The notes under the pieces: model-generated
The model's database searches: none
Told to the model about the DNA's origin: nothing
Seen by the model: the letters and a program-made list of their open reading frames with translations, nothing else
Part shown: positions 35,087 to 44,392 of the stretch, one piece after another
Position numbering within the stretch: the stretch's first letter is position 1
How the letters are laid out: each line of letters opens with the position of its first letter
Source: Bryobacteraceae bacterium
GTDB taxonomy: Bacteria > Acidobacteriota > Terriglobia > Bryobacterales > Bryobacteraceae
Length of the DNA stretch: 64,000 nt
Reading direction: 5' to 3'
Assembly (NCBI GenBank): GCA_023384675.1
Contig: JAHDVK010000026.1
Span: 1-64,000 of the forward strand
Program-made: the position numbers and the translations under genes

Positions 35087-36256
35087 TCACCGGTAGGCCT
35101 GAACGCCCGTCACCATCTCGCCGAGCACCAGCGTATGAATGTGATCCGTGCCTTCGTAGGTCTTGACCGTCTCCAGATTACACAGGTGGCGCATCACGGG
35201 GTAATCGTCGATGATTCCGTTCGCGCCGAGCAGATCGCGCGCCAGGCGCGCGCACTCCAGCGCGATCGCCGTATTATTCTTCTTCAGCATCGAGATGTGC
35301 GCCGGCGCGATGCGGCCCGCATCCTTCAGCCGCGCGCAATGCAGGGCGAGCAATTGCGCCTTCGTGATCTCGGTGACCATCCAGGCCAGCTTCTCCTGCA
35401 CCAGTTGATGGGAGGCGATGGGCTTGTTGTCGAATTGCTTGCGCTCGAGCGAGTAAACGCGCGCGGTTTCGAAGCAGTCCATCGCGGCGCCGATCACGCC
35501 CCAGCCGATACCGTAGCGCGCCTGCGACAGGCACGACAGCGCCGCTTTCAAGCCGATCGCTTCAGGCAGTCGGTTCGCCTCCGGAATTCGGCAATCGGAA
35601 AACGCGAGCGACGAGGTCACCGATGCGCGCATCGACAATTTGCCGTGAATGTCCGAGGATGTGTACCCGGGCGTGCCTCTTTCGACCAGAAACCCCCGCA
35701 CTCCTTCATCGGTGCGCGCCCACACCACGGCGACGTCCGCCACCGTGCCGTTGGTGATCCAGGTTTTCTCGCCGTTCAGCACCCAATCGCCGCCGTCGCG
35801 CACGGCGCGCGTCGTCATGCCGCCGGGGTTCGAGCCATAGCCCGGCTCGGTCAGCCCGAAGCAACCGATAGCTTCGCCGCTCTGCAGTCGCGGCAGCCAG
35901 TGCTGCTTCTGCTCCTCGCTGCCGTAGGTGAAGATCGGATACATCACCAGCGCGCCCTGCACGCTGACGAAGCTGCGCAGGCCCGAGTCGCCGCGCTCGA
36001 TCTCCTGCATGATCAACCCGTATTCCAGCGCGCTCATGCCCGCGCAGCCGTAGCCATCGATGTTCGCGCCCAGGAAGCCCAGTTCGCCCATCATCGGAAT
36101 CAGGTGCGCGGGGAAACGCCCGTCGTTATAGCAATCCTTGATGACGGGCAGAACCTCGTCCTCTACAAACTGCCTCGCCGTCTGCCGGACCAGCCGCTCT
36201 TCCTCGCTCAACAGCGAGTCAATCTGGAGATAATCAACGCCCTTATAAGTGGCCAT
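35087..36256 (-). CDS. gcdH: Glutaryl-CoA dehydrogenase-like acyl-CoA dehydrogenase
   Basis: 389 residues from ATG 36256 (MATYKGVDYLQIDSLLSEEE), the size of GcdH. FAD-binding and active-site segments are GCFGLTEPGYGSNPGGMTTR, KTWITNGTVADVAVVWART, ARDLLGANGIIDDYPVMRHL and the catalytic-glutamate block NLETVKTYEGTDHIHTLVLG. These wordings, especially EPGYGSNPGGM and KTYEGTDHIH, match glutaryl-CoA dehydrogenases rather than short- or medium-chain enzymes. The role would be oxidative decarboxylation of glutaryl-CoA from lysine or tryptophan breakdown. A much longer open frame upstream has no GcdH character and is antisense to HlyD. Confidence 0.88.
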   Translation of the reverse strand: MATYKGVDYLQIDSLLSEEERLVRQTARQFVEDEVLPVIKDCYNDGRFPAHLIPMMGELGFLGANIDGYGCAGMSALEYGLIMQEIERGDSGLRSFVSVQGALVMYPIFTYGSEEQKQHWLPRLQSGEAIGCFGLTEPGYGSNPGGMTTRAVRDGGDWVLNGEKTWITNGTVADVAVVWARTDEGVRGFLVERGTPGYTSSDIHGKLSMRASVTSSLAFSDCRIPEANRLPEAIGLKAALSCLSQARYGIGWGVIGAAMDCFETARVYSLERKQFDNKPIASHQLVQEKLAWMVTEITKAQLLALHCARLKDAGRIAPAHISMLKKNNTAIALECARLARDLLGANGIIDDYPVMRHLCNLETVKTYEGTDHIHTLVLGEMVTGVQAYR

Positions 36257-36291
36257 ACATTTCCATCGTATTCCCGCGCGCCGCGCGCCGC

Positions 36292-37500
36292 TTACCGCAC
36301 CTCCGGCTTTTCGGTGGTCACCAGCACGCCCTCGGCGACGCTGGTATCGGGATGCAGCACCACCCGTTCGCCCTCCCGCAGGCCGTCGAGAATCTCTCCG
36401 GCCAGCCCGTTCCGTTTGCCAATGGACACCGCCCGGCGGCGCGCCGTATCTTCCTCGACCACAAAGACGGCCCAGCCGCCTTCGTGCGGGAACAATGCCG
36501 TCGCGGGCGCCAGCAACACGTCCGCGCTCTCCCACAGGAAGAAGCGCGCCTCCACGCGGTAACCGTCGCCCAGGCGCTCCCATTGCCGCCGTGGCGAAGT
36601 AAAGTCGATCAACACCCGCACGCGCTGCTCCTCGACGCCCAGCGCCGAGATCTTCGTGAATGCGGTCGGCTCGATCCGCCGCACGCGCCCTTCCAGCGGA
36701 CCCTCGCCGCCCCATCGGACGAACTCCACCCGCGTCCCCGGCCGCACCCTCACCGCATCCGCGGACAACAGTTCCACTTCCACCTCCAGCGCCTGCGCGT
36801 TCGCCACCTCCACCAGCGGCTCGCCCGCCTGCACTACGCCTTCGCTCTTTCGCACCACGCGCAGCACGCGCCCGCTGACCGGGGCAATCACGGGGACCGA
36901 TTCGGGAGGAGCCGGGTTGGCCGGCGCAGTGCCGCTTTGCAGCGTGGCTCGCAGCGCCGCAGCCGTATTGCGCGCCTGCTCCACCGCGTACCGGGCCGCC
37001 GAAAGCGCGGCCTCGGCGCCATCCGCTTCGGCCTTCGCGCGGTCCAGGACTTCACCCGCCAGATCGCCCGAATCCACCAGCTTCTGGAAGCGCGCCAATT
37101 GGGTGCGCGCCAGCGAAGCGTTCGCCTCCGCCGCGCGCACCTGCTGCGCGGAGGTCCGCTCGGCCGCCTCCGCGGCGGCGATGCGAGCCTCGGTCTCGGC
37201 GCGGCTGCGGGTGTCGATGAACACAGGCTGCATGGGAGTTAACCGCGAGATGGCCATCCCCTCGCGCACCACGTCGCCCACGTCCAAAGCGATCCTACGC
37301 AAGATGCCCGCCACGGGCGCCGAAATCACATAGCGGTCCGCCACGCGCGTCTTGCCCTCCTCCTCAATCGTGATCGCCAGCGGGCCGCGCCCCACCGCCG
37401 CGGCCTCCACCAGCACGGGCTTCGGCCGCAGACCCCGCACCACCAGCACCACCGTGACGGTCAGCAGCAGCGCGATCCAGATCCAGGGCTTCCACTTCAA
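36292..37500 (-). CDS. HlyD/MacA-like periplasmic adaptor
   Basis: 402 residues. An N-terminal membrane anchor (WIWIALLLTVTVVLVVRGL) then a lipoyl half-motif (VISAPVAGILRRIALDVGDV), a long coiled-coil hairpin (AETEARIAAAEAAERTSAQQ onward), the second lipoyl half (VPVIAPVSGRVLRVVRKSEG) and a beta-barrel. This is the membrane-fusion-protein architecture of MacA/HlyD. It would bridge the ABC permease to an outer-membrane channel. The start is TTG 37500, with AAAGGAG upstream, 6 bases after the permease stop. No TolC gene is here. Confidence 0.88.
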   Translation of the reverse strand: MKWKPWIWIALLLTVTVVLVVRGLRPKPVLVEAAAVGRGPLAITIEEEGKTRVADRYVISAPVAGILRRIALDVGDVVREGMAISRLTPMQPVFIDTRSRAETEARIAAAEAAERTSAQQVRAAEANASLARTQLARFQKLVDSGDLAGEVLDRAKAEADGAEAALSAARYAVEQARNTAAALRATLQSGTAPANPAPPESVPVIAPVSGRVLRVVRKSEGVVQAGEPLVEVANAQALEVEVELLSADAVRVRPGTRVEFVRWGGEGPLEGRVRRIEPTAFTKISALGVEEQRVRVLIDFTSPRRQWERLGDGYRVEARFFLWESADVLLAPATALFPHEGGWAVFVVEEDTARRRAVSIGKRNGLAGEILDGLREGERVVLHPDTSVAEGVLVTTEKPEVR

Positions 37501-37506
37501 TTCGCA

Positions 37507-39870
37507 TTACTCCTTTGTCTTCAGAACCTCGACCAGGTCGAGCCGGTCCAGATCGCGTTTGATCAGCCACACCGAGATCAGTGCCGACACCAGCACCACA
37601 CCCACCGCGAAGGCGTCCGTCGACGGGTGGATCACCAACGGCACGCGAAACAGATCCGTCTGCACGTTGCGGATGGCGAATGCGGCAATACCGCGGCCAA
37701 TGAGCAGGCCCACGGGCAAGGCCGCGAACGTCAGCAGCGCCATCTCGCCTATCAGGATATAGGCCACCTCGCCGCGCGTGAAGCCCAGCACCCGCAGACT
37801 CGCCAGCTCACGCGCGCGCTCCGACAGCGCGATGCGGGCGCTATTGAACACCACGCCAAACGCCACCACGCCGGCGAGGATCGTGTTGAAGAAGGCGAAC
37901 GTCAGCATCTGCTGCGCCATGGTCTCCTGGAAGTTGGCCAGCGCCTTGGCCTGCATCGTAGCTCCGGCCACCCGCGGCATCTGCCGCAGCTTCGCGAACA
38001 GGCCGTCGCGGGTGGAGGGATTGGTGGTCATCCACGCTCCGGAAATCAGGTCGCCTTCGCGCATCAGCCGGTTCAGCGCGGAAAGATCCATGTAGCCAAA
38101 CACGCCAACGTACTCCTTGATTGTGCCCACCACCGGCACCCGCCGCACCGGGCGCGCCCCTTCCAGCACTTCCACCGTGAGCAGTTCGCCAGGACGAATC
38201 TGGAGCAGATCGGCCAGCGCGTCGGTCAGCAGCACGCCCTCCGGCGGCAGGGTCACCCGTTCGAAGCGATCGTCCAGCAGGTGCCGCAAGCGCGCCCCGG
38301 GCGGGTGGCCGTCGAGCGACGTCATGTAGGTCCGATGGCCCGCGCGGAAGCGAGCGGGCACGCTGCGGAACGGCTCTATGTGCTCCACGCCATCGAGCGC
38401 GGATAGCGAATACGCGGCGCGGCGCGCGGTGGGCTCCGTGAAGCTCACCGTCAGGTCGTAGCGGTTCGCCAGCTTGAATTGGACATCGATCATCAGGCCC
38501 ACCGCGTCGGTGAAGAACATGCCGCTCACCAGAATCGCCACCGCGAACGAGGCGCCGATCACGGTGAGCAACGCCTTCACCGGACGCCGCTCCAGATTGC
38601 GGATGATCATTCGCGTGGGCTGGCCCAGCCGGCCCGCGAAGGCGACGACTTCCAGCAGGCCACGGTGGTAACGGCCAGGTGAGGCGGGCTGCATCGCCTC
38701 GGCGGGCGCCAGCCGTGCGGCGCGGATCAGCGATACCAGCGTCCCCGCGATGGCCGACCCCGCGCTGATGCCCACGGCGAGCGCCACCGCCTCGGGCGTC
38801 AGTTCGTACAGCAGGAAGGGAAATTTGTAGAAGTCCAGATACATCTCGCTCAGGTTCCGCCCGAGCCAGACACCGGCTCCGATGCCCACAAGCGAGCCCG
38901 CCGCAACGATCAATAGCACGAACTCGAGATAGTGAAAGGCCAGATCGACGTTGCGGTATCCGAACGCTTTGAGAATCGCGATTTGCTCGCGCTGCGTGGC
39001 GATCAGGCGCGTCACCACCACGTTCAGCAGAAATGCCGCCACGCCGAGAAAAATCGCCGGAAATAGAAAGGCCATCTGCTCGAGCTGTTTGAACTCCTCG
39101 GAGAGGTAGCGGTGCGAGATCTGGTCCGCGCGCGCATAGGCGCCGCGCCCGCCGTAGCGGCGCGTCAGCTCATCCAGCCGGTCCACCACGTCGCGCGGGT
39201 TCGTCCCCGGAGCAATCGAAAGAGCCACATCGTTGAACGCGCCCTCCATGCCGTAGGCCGCGCCCAGCGGCTTGCGCGCCATCCACAAAATGCCGTAGCC
39301 CGCGAAATCGGGAATCAGCGAGCCGGGCGCGATCGGATAGATGAACTCGGGGCTCAGGGCGATGCCGCTGATCACCAGGGTGCGGCGGCGCCCGTTGATC
39401 ACCGCCGAAAGCGTGTCGCCAGCGTGGAGCGTGTGCGCCAGGGCAAAGGTCTCGCTGACGACCGTCTCGTTCTCGCGGTCCGGATCGGGGAGCCTGCCCG
39501 AACGCAGGAACAGCCGGTTCAACAGCGGCGGCCGGTTTCCGGGCAGCGACACGATCATGCCCGTGATGGGATCCGCGTAGTTCTCCACCTCCAGCCGCGC
39601 CGCCGCCACCACCCGGGTCTCCGCCTGGAGCACGCCGGGAATCGCTTCGATCTGCTGCGCGAGTGACTGCGGCGCGCGCTTCATCGAGACGAACACATCG
39701 GCAAAGCGGTAATCCCGGTAAAACACGGCCTGCGTGAGCCGCAGCGAATCGTTGGTCGAGATCGACATCACCGCCGTGGCCACGCCGCTGGCGATCACCA
39801 GCAGAATCGCCAGGGCCTGGCCCTTCATGCGCCACAGGTCGCGGAACAGCTTCCGGTTGATCGCGCGCAT
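37507..39870 (-). CDS. ABC transporter permease with two FtsX-like domains
   Basis: 787 residues. It begins [20 protein letters not shown], then a first hydrophobic helix (AILLVIASGVATAVMSI), a large extracytoplasmic domain, and two sets of three C-terminal-type FtsX helices (around MAFLFPAIFLGVAAFLLNVV and the end AFFNTILAGVVAFGVVFNSA / LASLRVLGFTRGEVAYILIG). This duplicated layout is that of the large DUF/MacB-like efflux permeases, not LolC. The ATG at 39870 overlaps the ATPase stop (TGATG), which I used to fix the start. Confidence 0.87.
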   Translation of the reverse strand: MRAINRKLFRDLWRMKGQALAILLVIASGVATAVMSISTNDSLRLTQAVFYRDYRFADVFVSMKRAPQSLAQQIEAIPGVLQAETRVVAAARLEVENYADPITGMIVSLPGNRPPLLNRLFLRSGRLPDPDRENETVVSETFALAHTLHAGDTLSAVINGRRRTLVISGIALSPEFIYPIAPGSLIPDFAGYGILWMARKPLGAAYGMEGAFNDVALSIAPGTNPRDVVDRLDELTRRYGGRGAYARADQISHRYLSEEFKQLEQMAFLFPAIFLGVAAFLLNVVVTRLIATQREQIAILKAFGYRNVDLAFHYLEFVLLIVAAGSLVGIGAGVWLGRNLSEMYLDFYKFPFLLYELTPEAVALAVGISAGSAIAGTLVSLIRAARLAPAEAMQPASPGRYHRGLLEVVAFAGRLGQPTRMIIRNLERRPVKALLTVIGASFAVAILVSGMFFTDAVGLMIDVQFKLANRYDLTVSFTEPTARRAAYSLSALDGVEHIEPFRSVPARFRAGHRTYMTSLDGHPPGARLRHLLDDRFERVTLPPEGVLLTDALADLLQIRPGELLTVEVLEGARPVRRVPVVGTIKEYVGVFGYMDLSALNRLMREGDLISGAWMTTNPSTRDGLFAKLRQMPRVAGATMQAKALANFQETMAQQMLTFAFFNTILAGVVAFGVVFNSARIALSERARELASLRVLGFTRGEVAYILIGEMALLTFAALPVGLLIGRGIAAFAIRNVQTDLFRVPLVIHPSTDAFAVGVVLVSALISVWLIKRDLDRLDLVEVLKTKE

Positions 39871-40577
39871 CACCAATGAATCTCGCTGGGGCTTTTGCGC
39901 ACTGCGTTCGTTTCGACGCTCGCAATGTGCCCGTCGCTGACGTGAACGACGCGGTCCGCCATCGCGGCGATATCCGCGTTATGCGTGATCACCGCCGTGG
40001 CCGTTCCCAACTCGCGGTTCACGCGTTCGAGCGCCTCGAGCACCACGACGCCAGTGGCGGAATCGAGCGCGCCCGTGGGTTCGTCGCACAGCAGCACCCC
40101 GGGCCGCTTCGCGATCGCCCGCGCAATAGCCACGCGCTGCTGCTGGCCGCCCGATAGCTGCGACGGAAAGTGATCGAGCCGGTCCTCCAGCCCGACCATC
40201 GCCAGGGCCTCCTCCGGCTTCATCGGATTCTTTGCGATCTCTGTTACAATTGCAACGTTTTCCCGCGCCGTCAGGCTTGGAATTAAGTTGTAAAACTGAA
40301 AAACAAAGCCGACTTCATTGCGCCGGTATTCGGTCAACTCCCGGTCGCCCGCCTGGCTCAGATTCCGCCCCCTGAAATGCACGGCGCCGGCCGTGGGCCG
40401 GTCCAATCCCCCTAAAATATTCAAAAGGGTGGACTTGCCGGAACCGGAAGGCCCCAACAGCACCACCAGTTCGCCCCGGAATAATTCGAAATCCACGCCC
40501 CGCAGCGCCTGCACAGACACTTCGCCCATGTCGTAAATCTTCGTAATTCCACGGGCACTGAATACGGCTTCACGCAC
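39870..40577 (-). CDS. ABC transporter ATPase (LolD/MacB class)
   Basis: 235 residues. Walker [22 protein letters not shown]-loop region [20 protein letters not shown], signature [20 protein letters not shown], Walker [17 protein letters not shown] and H-loop [11 protein letters not shown]. The wording is that of the MacB/LolD class which pairs with FtsX-type permeases; here that partner follows directly. The start is GTG at 40577 after GGGGAAG. With the permease and HlyD it forms a complete ABC tripartite-like efflux operon lacking only the outer-membrane protein. Confidence 0.93.
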   Translation of the reverse strand: MREAVFSARGITKIYDMGEVSVQALRGVDFELFRGELVVLLGPSGSGKSTLLNILGGLDRPTAGAVHFRGRNLSQAGDRELTEYRRNEVGFVFQFYNLIPSLTARENVAIVTEIAKNPMKPEEALAMVGLEDRLDHFPSQLSGGQQQRVAIARAIAKRPGVLLCDEPTGALDSATGVVVLEALERVNRELGTATAVITHNADIAAMADRVVHVSDGHIASVETNAVRKSPSEIHW

Positions 40578-40682
40578 GGCTTCCCCATTACTATACCCGG
40601 CGCCGCGCGAGCGTGCCGGGTGTCCTGAAGTCGCTCTGGCCCGCGCAGTGATTCTCCAACCGTGTGAACGATTCGGGCCAGC

Positions 40683-40919
40683 CTACTGCCGAACGATCAA
40701 TGGAGCACAATACTGAGGCGGGATCGGCAGTTTCTCCGAAAGCCGGATCAGGATCCAGTCCTCGAGTACCTGTTCCAACTCCTCACGGCACGCTTCCAGC
40801 GTCTTGGCCTTCGACCAGACTCCATCCAGTCGAGGGATGCTGCCATAGAACCCCTCATCGCCCTCGAGCATTTCGTACTTGGCCCGATGCATGGCTGCCC
40901 GCAAATACTGCGTCAGCAT
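40683..40919 (-). CDS. Orphan HicB-like antitoxin
   Basis: 78 residues: [20 protein letters not shown], then [20 protein letters not shown] and [20 protein letters not shown]. The beta-beta-alpha partial RNase H-like fold of HicB is recognisable from GFYGSIPxLxGVWSxAxTLE. HicB proteins neutralise the mRNA interferase HicA. No HicA open frame is found within 300 bases on either side, so this is either a solitary regulator or a remnant. It ends 105 bases before the ABC operon and starts 33 bases from DUF192. Confidence 0.75.
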   Translation of the reverse strand: MLTQYLRAAMHRAKYEMLEGDEGFYGSIPRLDGVWSKAKTLEACREELEQVLEDWILIRLSEKLPIPPQYCAPLIVRQ

Positions 40920-40952
40920 AGCCTCATTCTAGCTGGGTTTTCCCGCCCCGGC

Positions 40953-41303
40953 TCACTCCCCGCGCACAAATTCCAACTCGTCCCCCTTCACCGTTCCGCT
41001 CGCCACAATCGTCCCCTCCGGCAACTCCAGCACCGAATGCGCCCTCATGCAGGCCGCCACCCGCCACGGCTTCAACGACGGCACAGCCTTCACCACCCGC
41101 TTCTTCTTGTCCAAAAACAGCACGTCAATCGTGAATTTCATGAAGAAGCAATGCACCGCCTCGCAGGGAGCGATCCACAGACCCTCGCCCGTTTCCAGGC
41201 CTGTCCGTTTCAGCAGCCCCTCACGCCGCGTCGCGCTGTCGGAAGCGCTGCCGATGCGGTCTCCCAGCAGTACATCGCGCGTCCGGTTCCGAACTGTGAT
41301 CAT
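40953..41303 (-). CDS. DUF192 family protein
   Basis: 116 residues. Family landmarks: [20 protein letters not shown], then [20 protein letters not shown], which corresponds to the DUF192 MFFMKNTxIPLDVLFLD block, and [20 protein letters not shown]. Many DUF192 proteins are exported, but no signal peptide is visible here, so this one is likely cytosolic. Function unknown. The start overlaps the stop of the small Cys-rich gene by 4 bases, indicating co-translation. Confidence 0.88.
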   Translation of the reverse strand: MITVRNRTRDVLLGDRIGSASDSATRREGLLKRTGLETGEGLWIAPCEAVHCFFMKFTIDVLFLDKKKRVVKAVPSLKPWRVAACMRAHSVLELPEGTIVASGTVKGDELEFVRGE

Positions 41304-41509
41304 GATCTCTCTGATCGGCCGTCCGCGCCCTTTTCTTCATACCCGTGGCACTGCCACACCGGCAGCACCGGGTATTTGCGGAATGCCGGATCCGTCAGCC
41401 CGCGCTGGCATTGGAAGAAGCGGCTGCCCTTGTCGCTCACCATCACCTTCACGTGCGCGCATCCCGCGCACAGCCCCGCCCGCGCCCGATCCTCTTCGTG
41501 CATCCGCAT
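41300..41509 (-). CDS. Small conserved four-cysteine protein
   Basis: 69 residues from ATG 41509 (or 67 from ATG 41503). [20 protein letters not shown] then [20 protein letters not shown] and [11 protein letters not shown]. The Cys pattern CxxC...CxxG...CxGY looks like a small metal ribbon. I recall proteins with this wording as a widespread small family in Acidobacteria and other phyla, but cannot name it. A longer in-frame upstream region lacks family character and would run into proS, which diverges from 41562. Coupled to DUF192. Confidence 0.75.
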   Translation of the reverse strand: MRMHEEDRARAGLCAGCAHVKVMVSDKGSRFFQCQRGLTDPAFRKYPVLPVWQCHGYEEKGADGRSERS

Positions 41510-41561
41510 ACGCAAGCCGTCCGCCCATGCGCTACATGCTATTCTTAAAAGTTTCACTCCT

Positions 41562-43274
41562 ATGCTGTGGTCCCGTCTCTTCATCCCCACTCTGCGCGAA
41601 AACCCTGCCGAAGCCGAGGTCGTCAGTCACCAGTTGCTGCTTCGCGCCGGTTATATCCGCCAGCTTTCCGCCGGCATTTATAACTACCTCTACCTCGCCC
41701 AGCGTTCGCTGCTGAAGATCACCTCGATCGTCCGCGAGGAGATGGACGCCATCGGCGCGCAGGAATTCCTGCTGCCCGCCCTCAACCCCGCCGAGGTCTG
41801 GCAGGAATCCGGCCGCTGGGATGTCATGGGCGACAACATGTTCCGCCTGAAGGACCGCTTCGGGCGCGATCTCTGCCTCGGCATGACCCACGAAGAAGTC
41901 ATGACCGTCATCGCCCGTGGCGAGGTCCGCAGCTACAAACAACTGCCCCAGATCTGGTATCAGATCCAGACGAAATTCCGCGACGAACCCCGCCCCAAGT
42001 CCGGCCTGCTGCGCGTGCGCCAGTTCATCATGAAGGACTCCTATTCCTTCGACCTCGACGCCGCCGGACTCGACGAAAGCTACGAAAAGCATCGCGTTGC
42101 CTACTGCCGCATCTTCGACCGCTGCGGTCTCGAATATGTTACCGTCGATGCCCACTCCGGCGCCATGGGCGGTTCGCAATCCCAGGAATTCATGGTCGCC
42201 ACCGAGGCCGGCGAGGACTACACCGTCATCTGCCGCCCCACCGGCTACGCCGCCAACCTCGAAAAGGCCGTCTCGCGGCCCGTGCCGCCCGCCGCCCCCG
42301 ACCCCGAAGCGGACCTCGACCCCGAGAAGGTCCACACCCCCGGAGCGAAGACCATCGAGCATGTGGCCGAGTTCCTCAAACTGCCGCAAACGTCGCTGAT
42401 GAAATCGCTGGTTCTCATCGCCGACGAAAAGCCCGTTCTGGCCGTGCTGCGCGGCGATCATCAGCTATCCGAGACCAAGTTCCAGGCCGCCGCCGGCTGC
42501 AACGAATTCCGCCCGGCGCACCCGGAAGAGATGCGTGAACTGCTGGGCGCCGACGCCGGCTCTCTCGGTCCCGTGGGTCTCAAAAACATGCGAATCATTG
42601 CCGATTTGGCGTTGAAAACGCGCAAAAACATGGTCTGCGGCGCCAATTTGGACGATTATCACCTCCTCCATGTCACGCCCGGCGAGGACTTCGAACCGGA
42701 GTTCGCCGATCTGCGCCAGGTGGCCGCGGGCGACACCGAAGTCGACTCCGGCCTGCCGCTCGAGATCCTGAAAACCGTCGAAATCGGCCATATTTTCAAG
42801 CTCGGCTACAAGTATTCACACTCGATGGGGCTGAACGTGCTCAACCACGATGGCGTTGAAACCCCCGTCATCATGGGCTCCTACGGCATCGGCGTCGAGC
42901 GCATCCTCTGCGCCGCCGTCGAGCTCTTCGCCGACGCCAACGGCATCGCGCTGCCCGCCTCCATCGCTCCGTTCGAAGTGGTGATCACGCCGGTGAAGTC
43001 CTCCGACGAATCGCTGCAAAGCGCCGCCCGCGAGCTTTACGCGCAGCTCAAGGCCCTCGGCGTGGATGCGCTGCTCGACGACCGCGATCTCTCGCCCGGC
43101 GTGAAATTCAAGGACGCCGACCTCATCGGCGTACCCTTCCGCATCAATGTCGGCAAGAAGCTGGCGGAGGGCAAAGTGGAAGTGGTCAACCGGCGCACGC
43201 GCGAATCGGCCGATGTCGCTGTCGGCGAGGCCGCCGCCCTGCTGGCCGCTCAGATCGCCGCGGCGAAGCAATGA
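41562..43274 (+). CDS. proS: Prolyl-tRNA synthetase, bacterial type
   Basis: 570 residues, the size of bacterial-type ProS with the insertion. It begins [20 protein letters not shown]. Class II motifs: [10 protein letters not shown] start region, [20 protein letters not shown] with [11 protein letters not shown] (motif 2) and the C-terminal [18 protein letters not shown] (motif 3). The editing (YbaK-like) insert is [20 protein letters not shown] with [19 protein letters not shown]. The C-terminal anticodon domain ends in an Ala-rich helix. The next gene starts inside its stop (ATGA). Confidence 0.97.
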   Translation: MLWSRLFIPTLRENPAEAEVVSHQLLLRAGYIRQLSAGIYNYLYLAQRSLLKITSIVREEMDAIGAQEFLLPALNPAEVWQESGRWDVMGDNMFRLKDRFGRDLCLGMTHEEVMTVIARGEVRSYKQLPQIWYQIQTKFRDEPRPKSGLLRVRQFIMKDSYSFDLDAAGLDESYEKHRVAYCRIFDRCGLEYVTVDAHSGAMGGSQSQEFMVATEAGEDYTVICRPTGYAANLEKAVSRPVPPAAPDPEADLDPEKVHTPGAKTIEHVAEFLKLPQTSLMKSLVLIADEKPVLAVLRGDHQLSETKFQAAAGCNEFRPAHPEEMRELLGADAGSLGPVGLKNMRIIADLALKTRKNMVCGANLDDYHLLHVTPGEDFEPEFADLRQVAAGDTEVDSGLPLEILKTVEIGHIFKLGYKYSHSMGLNVLNHDGVETPVIMGSYGIGVERILCAAVELFADANGIALPASIAPFEVVITPVKSSDESLQSAARELYAQLKALGVDALLDDRDLSPGVKFKDADLIGVPFRINVGKKLAEGKVEVVNRRTRESADVAVGEAAALLAAQIAAAKQ

Positions 43275-44377
43275 GCCCGGATTGGGAAAGCGTCCGCCGC
43301 GAGTTTCCTTCACTCGCCGAATGGACCTTTCTCAACACGGCAACCTTCGGACAAATCCCGCGCCGCGGCGTCGAGGCCATCACCCGGCATTTCGCGCACC
43401 GCGACGCCACCGCCTGCTCCGAATTCCTCACCTGGTTCGACGACCACGACCGCTTGCGCGTGAAGCTCGCACTCCTGTTCGACTGCACGGCGGAGGATGT
43501 CGCGTTCATCCCAAACGCCGCCACGGCTCTCGCGCTGCTTGCCGCCGGGCTCGACTGGAAACCGGGCGATGAGATCATCACCCTCGAAAACGAGTTCCCC
43601 AATCAGATCTATGCGCCGGCCCATCTCGGCCGCCTCGGCGTCATCGTCCACGAACTCCCGTTCGAGCGCGTCTTCGATCATCTGAACCCCCGCACCCGCC
43701 TGCTCGCCTTCAGCACCGTCAATTACTCCACCGGCTTCCGCGCCCCGCTCGATGAACTGTGCCAGGAATGCGCCCAGCGCGGCATCGTCACGTTTCTCGA
43801 CGGCACGCAATCCGCCGGAGCGCTGCGCTTCCGCTTCAGCCAGACCGCGCCGGACCTGTTCGCCGTGAACGCCTATAAGTGGATGCTGGCCCCCAACGGC
43901 GCGGGCTTCATGCTCGTGCATCCGCGCCTGCGAGAACGCCTGCCGCCGCTCACCGTCGGGTGGCGCTCGCATCATGACTGGCGCAACGTGGATCATCTGC
44001 ATCACGGCGCGCCCGAGTTCAAATCGTCGGCCGAAAAATACGAGGGCGGCATGCTGCCTTCTTCCGCGCTCTATGCCTTGGAGGCCAGCGTCGATCTGAT
44101 GCTCGAACTCACCCCGGAGGCCATCGACGCGCGCGTTCTTGCGCTCGCCGCCGGCGCCCGCCGCCGCCTCGAAGACCTCGGCGCCGAACCGCTGCCTTAC
44201 ACCGATTCGCCGGTGATCGCCGCCACGCTGCCCGGCCGCGACGCCTCCGCCGTGGCGCGCGCGTTGAAGCAACACAACGTGCTGGTGTCCGCCCGCCACA
44301 ACCGCCTGCGCGTCTCCACGCACTTCTACAACAACGAAGCCGACCTCGACCGCCTCGCCGCCACGCTCACGCTATGA
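43271..44377 (+). CDS. Class V PLP-dependent aminotransferase (isopenicillin N epimerase/cysteine desulfurase-like)
   Basis: 368 residues. PLP lysine is in [20 protein letters not shown] (the usual SxHKW appears as AYKW), and [15 protein letters not shown] supplies the Asp that contacts the pyridine nitrogen. The N-terminal [20 protein letters not shown] and the C-terminal [20 protein letters not shown] fit the isopenicillin N epimerase-like branch. A cysteine desulfurase role is not supported: there is no active Cys loop near the end. The start overlaps proS by 4 bases. Confidence 0.88.
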   Translation: MSPDWESVRREFPSLAEWTFLNTATFGQIPRRGVEAITRHFAHRDATACSEFLTWFDDHDRLRVKLALLFDCTAEDVAFIPNAATALALLAAGLDWKPGDEIITLENEFPNQIYAPAHLGRLGVIVHELPFERVFDHLNPRTRLLAFSTVNYSTGFRAPLDELCQECAQRGIVTFLDGTQSAGALRFRFSQTAPDLFAVNAYKWMLAPNGAGFMLVHPRLRERLPPLTVGWRSHHDWRNVDHLHHGAPEFKSSAEKYEGGMLPSSALYALEASVDLMLELTPEAIDARVLALAAGARRRLEDLGAEPLPYTDSPVIAATLPGRDASAVARALKQHNVLVSARHNRLRVSTHFYNNEADLDRLAATLTL

Positions 44378-44392
44378 CAAGATAGCCGTGAG

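Noticed and set aside
34802-36562. 586-codon plus-strand frame
   Set aside because: Antisense across CusF-like and glutaryl-CoA dehydrogenase genes, both of which have clear motifs.
40577-41300. hicA toxin gene next to hicB
   Set aside because: No open frame with the HicA pattern exists on either strand within 300 bases.
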